From: Thermoguttaceae bacterium
GTDB taxonomy: Bacteria; Planctomycetota; Planctomycetia; Pirellulales; Thermoguttaceae
Direction of reading: 5' to 3'
Assembly (NCBI GenBank): GCA_017405595.1
Contig: JAFRAC010000007.1
Coordinates: 186,001 to 250,000, forward strand
DNA length: 64,000 bases
Positions 8,705 to 16,542 of this stretch are shown one piece after another. The translations under genes and the position numbers were made by a program. The notes under the pieces are model-generated. The model did no database searches and was not told the origin of the DNA. It saw only the letters and a list, made by a program, of their open reading frames with translations. Numbering within the stretch: position 1 is the first letter of the stretch; each line of letters begins with the position of its first letter.

Positions 8705-9697
8705 ATGAGATTAGAACGATCAGAACGAAAACCGTTTCGCGTGATTCTGCTTTGTCTGTGCTGTATGACATGTATGACACTGTCGGCGCAGGCGGCGCAG
8801 CGCGATGCCGTTTCGGCGGACCGCCTGGCCAGCGCGGCGGCGGACTTGATCCCCGAAAGTCCCTGTCTGGGAGAGGACGCCGAGCTCAAGATCACGGTAA
8901 CCCTGCCCGTCGGGGCGGAAGCTGTTCTTCCCGAGTTCGGCGGGTCGTACGGCTCGATGAAAGCCGCCGCGGTGAAAGCTGATCCTCCGTCTGTTTCCGG
9001 GGGAAAACTTGTTTCCGTGTTTCACGTGACCCTGAGACCTGCGGAGAGCGGGGAAGTTTTTCTTCCCCCCATTCCGATCCGCGGCCGTGCCGCCGACGGA
9101 TCGCTGATCCCGCTTTTGATTCCCGCAGGTTCGGCGGCCGTGGCTTCCCGATTCGATCCGGATAATGTCTCTTTGAGCGCACTGGATGAACCGGATCCGC
9201 CCATCCGCCGTTTCCCATGGCCCTGGCTGACTGCCGGGATTCTTTCCGGCCTGGCCGCGGTGCTCTTCCTGCTCTGGTTTCTTTCGCGGCGCCGCCGGAA
9301 GACGCGGCCGCAGGAGCTCTCCTTCCGTCAGCGGGCTCTGCGCAATCTCGCCGTGCTGAAAAGCTCCGGACTTGCCGAACGCGATCTGGCCGAGTATTAC
9401 GTTCATCTGACCGGAATCGTGCGCCTTTTTATCGAAGAGTCGACCGGGATCCGCGCTCCGGAACAGACCACCGAGGAATTTCTCCGTCATATCGAGACCG
9501 ATCCGCGGGGGCGCTTTTCGCCCGAAGCGCAAAGAGAACTCGCTTCGTTCCTCGAAGCGGCCGACCTTGTCAAGTTCGCCAAATTTCGCCCCGCTTCCGA
9601 AGAAGTGGAGCTGGGTTACCGGCATGCCGAACGATTCATCTCAACCTATCGGCTGCCGGAAGAGCCGCCGCAGGACGCGGAAGGAGTGAACCGATGA
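8705..9697 (+). CDS. DUF4381-like membrane protein of the Bat operon
   Basis: The 330-residue protein has a signal peptide (FRVILLCLCCMTCMTLSAQA) and an extracytoplasmic beta-rich domain of ~130 residues. A single membrane span follows (WLTAGILSGLAAVLFLLWFLSR, ~residues 178-198) with an arginine cluster after it. The cytoplasmic helical tail contains YYVHLTGIVRLFIEESTGIRAPEQTTEEFL, typical of the DUF4381-type proteins that sit next to VWA genes in Bat operons. The stop overlaps the batA start as ATGA, consistent with translational coupling. The family assignment is by recognition of the tail and the context. Confidence 0.72.
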   Translation: MRLERSERKPFRVILLCLCCMTCMTLSAQAAQRDAVSADRLASAAADLIPESPCLGEDAELKITVTLPVGAEAVLPEFGGSYGSMKAAAVKADPPSVSGGKLVSVFHVTLRPAESGEVFLPPIPIRGRAADGSLIPLLIPAGSAAVASRFDPDNVSLSALDEPDPPIRRFPWPWLTAGILSGLAAVLFLLWFLSRRRRKTRPQELSFRQRALRNLAVLKSSGLAERDLAEYYVHLTGIVRLFIEESTGIRAPEQTTEEFLRHIETDPRGRFSPEAQRELASFLEAADLVKFAKFRPASEEVELGYRHAERFISTYRLPEEPPQDAEGVNR

Positions 9698-10743
9698 CGA
9701 TCCTCTTTGCCGCCGGGACACCGTTTCGCTTTCACACGCCGCTGGGTCTTCTCTGCCTGATCCCGGTGTTTCTGCTGGCGTGGAACATCTTCCGCCGGCG
9801 CCGCCGGCACGCGCTCCTTTTTTCGAGCCTGATCGTTTTTGGAGAGTTTCCCCGCACGCTGGCGGCACGTCTTCTTCCGGCGGTGCGCGCGCTGGTTCCT
9901 CTCGGTCTGGCGCTGGCCGCGGTTGCTCTGGCGCGGCCCCAGTTCGGAGAACAGAACAGCCGGGTACACGGCGAGGGAATTGCCATCGCGATCTGCCTTG
10001 ACCGAAGCGGATCGATGTCGCAGGACGACTTTTTCCTCGACGGAAAACGTGTGGAACGGTTTGACGCGGTCAAGAAAATCTTCAACGATTTCGTTTTGGG
10101 AAACGGCAAGTTTACCGGCCGGCCCGATGACAAAATCGCCCTGGTGGTTTTCGGCGGATTTGTGGACGCGCTCTGCCCCCTGACGCTCGATCATGACGCG
10201 CTTGCCGATATGCTCCGGACGGTTCAGCTTCCCGCGCCCCCGGTCAACCGGTTCGGGCAGAAGCTGCGCGACCGGCTTTTCCAGGAAGAATCGGCGACCG
10301 CGATCGGCGACGCGCTTGTGGCGGCGGTCAGGCGGCTGCGGGAATCCGATGTGAAGAGCAAGGTGATTATTCTCCTTTCGGACGGCGCGCAGAATGCCGG
10401 GGCTGTTACCGCCGAGGAAGCCGCCGAGATGGCAAAATCGCTCGGGATCCGGATCTACACCATCGGAATCGGAACCCGCGGAACGGCGTTCGACCCGCTC
10501 GAATTTGACGAGGCGACCCTGCGCAGGATTGCCGCGGTGACCGACGGAAAATATTTCAGCGCCGGGAATACCGAGACACTCTCCGAGGTCTGCCGCGAAA
10601 TCGATCAATTCGAAAAAACGGACTACGAAGAATCGGTCTTTACCGTTTACCGGGAGCTCTATCCCTGGTTCCTCTATCCGGGCCTGGCGCTGATTCTGCT
10701 GGGAACCGTTTTGATTCACACCCGTTTTCGGAGCCTTCCCTGA
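9694..10743 (+). CDS. batA: BatA-like VWA membrane protein
   Basis: The start is ATG 9694, which overlaps the upstream stop as ATGA. A much longer open frame reaching back to 9217 is only the shadow of the preceding gene. The 349-residue protein has two N-terminal membrane spans (~residues 15-32 and 60-80), a VWA domain with the metal-ion-dependent adhesion motif DRSGSMS at 103-109, and a C-terminal span (WFLYPGLALILLGTVLI). This is the BatA layout (aerotolerance-type operon). The next gene starts within its stop codon (TGATG). Confidence 0.87.
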   Translation: MTILFAAGTPFRFHTPLGLLCLIPVFLLAWNIFRRRRRHALLFSSLIVFGEFPRTLAARLLPAVRALVPLGLALAAVALARPQFGEQNSRVHGEGIAIAICLDRSGSMSQDDFFLDGKRVERFDAVKKIFNDFVLGNGKFTGRPDDKIALVVFGGFVDALCPLTLDHDALADMLRTVQLPAPPVNRFGQKLRDRLFQEESATAIGDALVAAVRRLRESDVKSKVIILLSDGAQNAGAVTAEEAAEMAKSLGIRIYTIGIGTRGTAFDPLEFDEATLRRIAAVTDGKYFSAGNTETLSEVCREIDQFEKTDYEESVFTVYRELYPWFLYPGLALILLGTVLIHTRFRSLP

Positions 10744-13700
10744 TGATCTGGACAAATAAAAATTGGCTGTTCGGACTCTGGCTGCTGCCGATCGCGGTTT
10801 TTTTGCTGCGCCGGGCGGCGGTGAAAGCCCGTGAACAGATCGCGGCGTTTGCGGAACCCGAAATGGCGCGCCGGCTCGCTCCCGCGCGGAGCGGTGCGCA
10901 CGAACTGATTCGGGGATCTCTCATCGTTGCCGGACTGGCGTTTCTCCTGATCGCGGCGGCCGGGCCGCGCGGTGCGGGCGAACTTGCCCAGGTCGAAAAG
11001 AAGGGCGCCGATGTCGTGATCCTTCTCGATATTTCGCGGTCAATGCTTGCCGACGACACAAAACCGAACCGTCTCGAGAGCGCGAAACTCGATATTCTGG
11101 ACCTTCTCGAGCGGGGGGAAGGGGACCGTTTCGGCCTGGTGCTCTTTGCCGGAAAACCGCTGGTGAAGATACCGCTGACGAGTGACAAAGGTTTTTTTCA
11201 AGAGGCGCTGAAGAGCGTTTCGGTCTCGGACGCGCCCCGCGGCGGCACGGAGATCGGCGCGGCGATTCGGATGGCGCTTCGCGGCGAGACCGATCCGTCG
11301 CGCGACCGCGCGATTCTGCTGATCACCGACGGTGAAGATCATGAGTCCGACGCGGAGAGCGCGGCGAAGGAAGCCGCCGGCTTGGGCGTCAGAATCTTTA
11401 CCGTGGCCATGGGAGACGCCGAAACCGGGGGGCGGATTCCGCTTTACGATCAGCAGGGGAAACTGACCGGTTATCAGAAATACAAAGGGGAAGAGATCCG
11501 GACGAAGACCGACCGGGAACTTCTCCGGCAAATTGCGGAAAAGACGGGGGGCGCGTTTCTCGACATGGGGGAGACCCCGACCAACCTCGGTTCATTCTAC
11601 AGTAAATCGGTCAGTCTCAAACGGGCCGGATACGCCGAGCGGCAGAGGCGGGTCTGGAAAGAAGAGTATCAGCCCTTTCTTTTCGCGGGCCTCTTGCTGG
11701 TTTGCGGCGGATATTTTATCTCACCCTGCCGCGCCGCGGTTCCGCTGGTTCTTGCCGTGTGTTTAATCCTCTTTTCCGCCGGACGTGTCTGCCCCGCCCA
11801 GGAGGGAAATGATTCCCCCGCGGACCGGGCCATTCTCTCTTCCGCCGAAGAGACCGTGCCGGACGCGGGGCCGGTTCCCGAGGCCGGAGATTCCGCGGAC
11901 CGGTCAGGCGGGGACCCCTCCCCATCCCGGGCCGTCGATCCGAAACTCGGCGCCCGCGATCTGTATAACCGCGCCTGCGGGCTGGCGGCCGGCGGAGACG
12001 AAGACGCGGCGCTTGCCCATCTTGAAGAGAGTCTCAAAAAAACGGAAACGATGAAACACGCGGGTAAACTCCGCGGAAAAATCTTGTATAAAATGGGGGT
12101 TCTTCGGACGCACGAACTGCAGCGGCGGAGCGATCGGCTCAAGACCGAATCGGTCCCCGAAGACGCGGAAACGAACCCTTCCGCTCCGGGCGCCCCTCCC
12201 ATGCCGCCTGCCGCTTCTCCCCGCGGCGGAGAAAGCCCGGGGCCGAAGCCGGATGTTCTGGACGAATACCGGAAAGACGCCGCCCACCGTGCCGCCGCAC
12301 AGCAGAAAATCGCCGAAGAGAGCGAGCGGGTCATCGATCTTTTCCGCCGCGCCGGCGGTGAGGGGGAGAGATCCGTTTCCGAAAAAGCCTCCCGCGCCCG
12401 CGATCTTCTTTACAGTTGGGCACAGGGGGAAAACCGCGCGTTCCGCGGGCGGGAACGTGAAATCCGGGAAAACACCTTTGAACCCGCCGACCAAATCCGG
12501 TGGCTTCTCGATGAGCTGACAGAGCTCCGCGAACAGCAAGATCTGGAAAGTCCGCCCGAACAGCCGCGCGGCTGGCAGAGACTCTATGCTCTGGGCGGCG
12601 AGGCGAAAGAGCGGACAGCGGATCTTGACTCGCTTCTCGAACAGGGAAAATTCCGCGATATCGAAGAACCTGAAAAGAGCGCCTCGCGCCTCGATGATTT
12701 GGAAAGCGCCTGCGCCGCGCTCAGAGAGGTTTCCGGCAAAATTCCCGAAGACCCGGATGCAGCGCGAACGGCGCTGCGCGGCGCCCTCGCGGTAATCGAC
12801 CGGGCAGGGCTGACCTACAAAGAGTATCCTGATATCGTGACGGACGCTCTCGCCCGGCAGGAAGAGATCGTGAAACAGGCCGATCATCTTGTTCCGTGCG
12901 AACAGGCACAGGAAAAGGAGAAATCTGCCGGGGATGAACAGAACGGCCGCCGGGTTATCTCGCGCGGGACGATCCTTGACCGCAGCGCCGCCGTCATGCG
13001 CCGTACCGCGCGAATGATGAGCGATGCGGATCAGGAGTTCAGTCAGCGTCCCTGGACCGGGGAGGAAACGTCAGAAGGATCAGAGGAGGGCGAATCGGAA
13101 CCGTCTTCCGAGGAAGAGTTTTTTGCGGAATCGTCTGATGAGTCCGAAGACGCGCCGCCGCAGGCCGAAGATCTCTCGCCGGAAGAAAAGATCCGCCTGT
13201 CGATGAAACGCGCCCTTGAATTGGGCCCGGAGATTGAAGAAGAGAGCCGGGCTCTCTCGGCTCTTTCCGCAGATCGATTCCCCGCCGAAGCGCCGCGGTC
13301 CGAAGCGCGGATACTTGACCTGCTCCGCCGTATTGCGGAACCGCTGCAGGAAGCGCAGGATCAAGACCAGCAGGATCAGAACCAACAAAATCAGCAGGAT
13401 CAGAACCGGGAGAACCAAAACTCCCAGGATCAGAATCCGCAGGACAATTCTTCCCAAAATCAGGACGGTCAGGGTCAGGAGGATCAAAACTCCCCGAACT
13501 CCCAGGACCCGAATGATAACCCGGAACCGCAAGACGGAGAGTCTTCCCCGGAGACCGAAGAGCCGCAGGAAGAAGACCGGCAGGAGCAGGACCGGGAAGC
13601 GCCGGGAACCGCCGAAGAGGAAGAGGCGCGCCGAAACGAGGAAAAAGCGGAATCGATGATGCGGAAAGTCGAGCAGCGGCAGCAGGACGCCGAAGAGTTC

Positions 13701-13757
13701 CGCCGGGCGCGGGAAGCGCTCTTTCATCGCTATGAAAAACCGGAGAAGGACTGGTAA
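10743..13757 (+). CDS. BatB-BatC fusion: VWA membrane protein with TPR and Q/N-rich linker
   Basis: The 1004-residue protein begins like BatB, with spans at ~10-22 and ~56-73, a VWA domain with DISRS at 96-100, then spans near 305-345. After a Pro-rich segment comes a TPR-like part (LYNRACGLAAGGDEDAALAH), a long charged coiled-coil region and an acidic segment. A Gln/Asn/Asp-rich stretch follows (~residues 870-935). The final ~40 residues end in KPEKDW, the ending I associate with BatC TPR proteins. I therefore read it as batB fused to batC. Start and stop overlap or abut neighbours (TGATG upstream, 3 bases to the next ATG). Confidence 0.8.
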   Translation: MIWTNKNWLFGLWLLPIAVFLLRRAAVKAREQIAAFAEPEMARRLAPARSGAHELIRGSLIVAGLAFLLIAAAGPRGAGELAQVEKKGADVVILLDISRSMLADDTKPNRLESAKLDILDLLERGEGDRFGLVLFAGKPLVKIPLTSDKGFFQEALKSVSVSDAPRGGTEIGAAIRMALRGETDPSRDRAILLITDGEDHESDAESAAKEAAGLGVRIFTVAMGDAETGGRIPLYDQQGKLTGYQKYKGEEIRTKTDRELLRQIAEKTGGAFLDMGETPTNLGSFYSKSVSLKRAGYAERQRRVWKEEYQPFLFAGLLLVCGGYFISPCRAAVPLVLAVCLILFSAGRVCPAQEGNDSPADRAILSSAEETVPDAGPVPEAGDSADRSGGDPSPSRAVDPKLGARDLYNRACGLAAGGDEDAALAHLEESLKKTETMKHAGKLRGKILYKMGVLRTHELQRRSDRLKTESVPEDAETNPSAPGAPPMPPAASPRGGESPGPKPDVLDEYRKDAAHRAAAQQKIAEESERVIDLFRRAGGEGERSVSEKASRARDLLYSWAQGENRAFRGREREIRENTFEPADQIRWLLDELTELREQQDLESPPEQPRGWQRLYALGGEAKERTADLDSLLEQGKFRDIEEPEKSASRLDDLESACAALREVSGKIPEDPDAARTALRGALAVIDRAGLTYKEYPDIVTDALARQEEIVKQADHLVPCEQAQEKEKSAGDEQNGRRVISRGTILDRSAAVMRRTARMMSDADQEFSQRPWTGEETSEGSEEGESEPSSEEEFFAESSDESEDAPPQAEDLSPEEKIRLSMKRALELGPEIEEESRALSALSADRFPAEAPRSEARILDLLRRIAEPLQEAQDQDQQDQNQQNQQDQNRENQNSQDQNPQDNSSQNQDGQGQEDQNSPNSQDPNDNPEPQDGESSPETEEPQEEDRQEQDREAPGTAEEEEARRNEEKAESMMRKVEQRQQDAEEFRRAREALFHRYEKPEKDW
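13351..13550 (+). repeat. Q/N/D-rich low-complexity coding tract in the BatB-BatC protein
   Basis: The DNA is built from imperfect CAGGATCAGAAC-like 12-base units and encodes a run dominated by Gln, Asn and Asp with few hydrophobic residues. The composition resembles prion-like or disordered linkers. It separates the coiled-coil part from the BatC-like ending. Confidence 0.75.
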
Positions 13758-13760
13758 AGA

Positions 13761-16517
13761 ATGAAACCGATTCCAACCCGCAGCAGTATAACACAACCGG
13801 GCTTCCGCCGTCCCGTTCGGCTTGCGGAACTTCTGGCTCTTTTGGCCGTGTTTCTTTTTTGGTCGGCCGGCGCATTTGCGGCAGGCCGCGAAAAAGCCTC
13901 GATGGCGCTTTCGGTTTCTCCCGAAAAAGTCTGGCCCGGTGAATCGGCTCTTTTGCGCGTTCAGATTAAAAACGCGGATACCGACACTCCTCCGGATATG
14001 GATTATCTCAACAGCGAGTTCGATGTCCTCTATCAGGGGCATGAGCCGATTTCCCATTCTCTTCAGATTACCGTCAACGGAAAAACGACCTTTTCCGAAG
14101 AGAGGGGGAACGTCTTCTTTTACCGGTTGACCCCCAAACAGGGGGGAACGATTCAGATTGAGCCGCCGGTGGTGAAATCGGACGGTGTTCCGATTGAAGC
14201 CGAACCGGTTCTTCTGCGTGTTGTTCAGCCTCCTGATCAGAACCTGCCGCCCGAGGAACGCGCGGCGCGTCTTGAACTGTCGGTTTCGCCCGAGACGATC
14301 TATCCGCATACGCTTTTCAGCGTCACACTTTCGGTCTATCTGAAAGAGTCTTCCGACGAAAAAAATCCGCCGAATCCGCTTAACCGCACGGCCGGACATG
14401 TTCCGCTGCTGCTTTCGTTCGGCTGGGGGCTCGACGACCGGCTTCCGCCGGAAATCTCTCCGAACGAAGATGTCGGAACATGGCTTGCCCCTCTGGCCAG
14501 TTCGCGGGGCGGGTTCTCGGTCAACGGACTCTGCCAGAGGAATGTTTTCTCTCTTTTCGATGACCGCGAGACGCTTCTGACCTTTCTTCCCGCCGGCAAA
14601 TTGGTTGAGCAGAAGGCTCCTTCCGGCGAGTCTGTCCGGTATTGGCGCTACGACTTTACCCGCCGGATGAAAGCTGCGGAACCGGGAGAGTACGACCTGC
14701 AGAACGCGGTCTTAAAAGGGAATATGGGGGGGAAAGACCTTTACGCGGCATCGGCGCCTCTGATCATTTCGGTTCACGACGTTCCTCAGCCGCGCCCGGA
14801 AGGGTACCTTGGCGCGGTCGGTTCGACCGAGGCTTTTCAGGCTGCCGCGCATCTTTCCGCGGAGACCGCCGAAGTGGGGCAGGCCCTGACGCTGGAACTG
14901 ACGCTGGACGGTGTTTCCGAGGATGCCGATCTGCGCATTCCCGATCTGGAATCCTACGAACCTCTCGCGTCAAGGTTCCGAATCTACGCCCCGAACCGCC
15001 GGCAGCTGACCGGGGCGGTCCGCTGGAGTTGGAATCTGCGCCCGACCAAACCGGCCGAGGAACCCTTTCCGGCGATTCCGCTCGTCTTTTTCGATTCCGC
15101 CGCCGGCGAGTTTAAGACGTTTCAAACCAAAGAGCTCCCGCTCACGGTCAAAGCCGGAAACGCCGATCTCGAGAGTTTCGCCGATGAGCGTCCCGCGGCG
15201 GAACCGAAACCGGGCCGCGGAATCAGCGGAAACAAGCCGATCGGCCGGCTGGTGAAACGGCACTCGGTCCGGCAGATTTCGGTCTTTGCCGGAACCCTTT
15301 ATGCCCTCCTTTTGGTTCTGGCCGGCACGAAATACATGTGTCAAAACACCGCGAAGAGCCGGCATACGCAGGAGAACCTGTTTCGCGCCGGCGAAAAACT
15401 TTTAACGCGCGCGCTGGCCGATCCGGACGCGGAACTTCACCAGGCGGTGACCGCCGCCTTTTTTGCCCCTCTCGCATCGAGGCTGAAAACACCGGTCGAG
15501 GCCGCCGCGCGTAAGGAGCTCGACGGGCTTTTGCGCGAAATCAGGGAAAACGATCCCGATCCGGAAAAAAATGCCGTGATCGACCGGCTGAGCCGGCTTC
15601 TCGACCGGCTCGAAGAAGGGAAATATTCCGGCGCCGCCTCGGGCATTTCCGGATCGGAAACACTTGAGCTTTACCGCAGCTGGGAGTCGGTCCTCCGCCG
15701 GGCCGGCCGTAAACCGGGGAAGGGCACGGGGTACCGAAACGCGAAGAGCCTCGGACTGATCGTTGCGTTTTTGCTGACGGCCTCCCTTTTTTCTTCCGGA
15801 TGCCGGCCCGGGCGCGGCATGCAGGAGCAGTTCGACCAGGCGGCCGCCGTGTTCAGCGAAGCCGAGAACTCCGACAGGCCGAATGAGGAAAAGGGGCCGC
15901 TCTACCGCCAGGCGGCGGCGCTTTACGAAGGCCTTCTCGCCGAAGGGAAAGAGAACGGCGCCATCCTTTACAATCTGGGCGCCGCGTATTACCGCGCGGG
16001 GGATACTCCCCGCGCCCTTTCGGTATGGCGCCGCGCCGAACGTTACCTTCCGGCCGATCGGGCGCTGAAAGAGAATATCGCGCTGATTCAGCCGGATGCG
16101 CCTGAAAAGAAGAGTTTCTTTGAGACGGTTTTCTTCTGGAGGAATTTTCTTTCCTGTACAGCGCAGGAGATCTTGTTCATCTCGCTGACAGCACTCTTTT
16201 TCGTCTTCGCCGCCGTGCGGATCCTGATACCGGGACGCCGCGCGAAATGGTTCGCCCGGCTTGCCCTGACGGCGCTGATTCTTTCCCTTCCGGTCTATGC
16301 CGCGATTCTTTACGGAGAGCGGGCCGAAAAAGCCCGCGCGGTTCTGACCGAAGACGCGCTTCTCCGAAAAGGGGACAGTCCGCAATACGAGACCGTCGCG
16401 GAGCTTCCCCGTGCGGCCGAGTGTGAATTACTGGAAAAGCGGGGCGGCTGGCTCCGTGTTCGGACACGGGCCGAACAGACCGGCTGGGTCGAGGCGGATA
16501 AGGTCTTAACCCCCTAA
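13761..16517 (+). CDS. BatD-BatE fusion protein
   Basis: The 918-residue protein starts with a signal peptide. Its N-terminal ~510 residues are extracytoplasmic beta-sandwich repeats typical of BatD (for example SPEKVWPGESALLRVQIKN and SPETIYPHTLFSVTLSVYL). A membrane span follows near 515-530, then a helical cytoplasmic part. Near residue 680 an internal hydrophobic stretch ends in LFSSGC, like a retained lipoprotein signal. After it come TPR repeats (AILYNLGAAYYRAGDTPRAL), two membrane spans (~800-850) and a C-terminal SH3-like domain ending GWVEADKVL. This second half is the BatE layout. I read the gene as batD fused to batE. The frame is continuous, with no stop between halves. Confidence 0.82.
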   Translation: MKPIPTRSSITQPGFRRPVRLAELLALLAVFLFWSAGAFAAGREKASMALSVSPEKVWPGESALLRVQIKNADTDTPPDMDYLNSEFDVLYQGHEPISHSLQITVNGKTTFSEERGNVFFYRLTPKQGGTIQIEPPVVKSDGVPIEAEPVLLRVVQPPDQNLPPEERAARLELSVSPETIYPHTLFSVTLSVYLKESSDEKNPPNPLNRTAGHVPLLLSFGWGLDDRLPPEISPNEDVGTWLAPLASSRGGFSVNGLCQRNVFSLFDDRETLLTFLPAGKLVEQKAPSGESVRYWRYDFTRRMKAAEPGEYDLQNAVLKGNMGGKDLYAASAPLIISVHDVPQPRPEGYLGAVGSTEAFQAAAHLSAETAEVGQALTLELTLDGVSEDADLRIPDLESYEPLASRFRIYAPNRRQLTGAVRWSWNLRPTKPAEEPFPAIPLVFFDSAAGEFKTFQTKELPLTVKAGNADLESFADERPAAEPKPGRGISGNKPIGRLVKRHSVRQISVFAGTLYALLLVLAGTKYMCQNTAKSRHTQENLFRAGEKLLTRALADPDAELHQAVTAAFFAPLASRLKTPVEAAARKELDGLLREIRENDPDPEKNAVIDRLSRLLDRLEEGKYSGAASGISGSETLELYRSWESVLRRAGRKPGKGTGYRNAKSLGLIVAFLLTASLFSSGCRPGRGMQEQFDQAAAVFSEAENSDRPNEEKGPLYRQAAALYEGLLAEGKENGAILYNLGAAYYRAGDTPRALSVWRRAERYLPADRALKENIALIQPDAPEKKSFFETVFFWRNFLSCTAQEILFISLTALFFVFAAVRILIPGRRAKWFARLALTALILSLPVYAAILYGERAEKARAVLTEDALLRKGDSPQYETVAELPRAAECELLEKRGGWLRVRTRAEQTGWVEADKVLTP

Positions 16518-16542
16518 CTTTGGGACGGACCGCCCGGCGGCT

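Noticed and set aside
9217..9693. N-terminal extension of the batA frame back to 9217
   Set aside because: This part overlaps the preceding gene in another frame and is Arg/Ser-rich. The ATGA junction at 9694 gives a normal BatA N-terminus.
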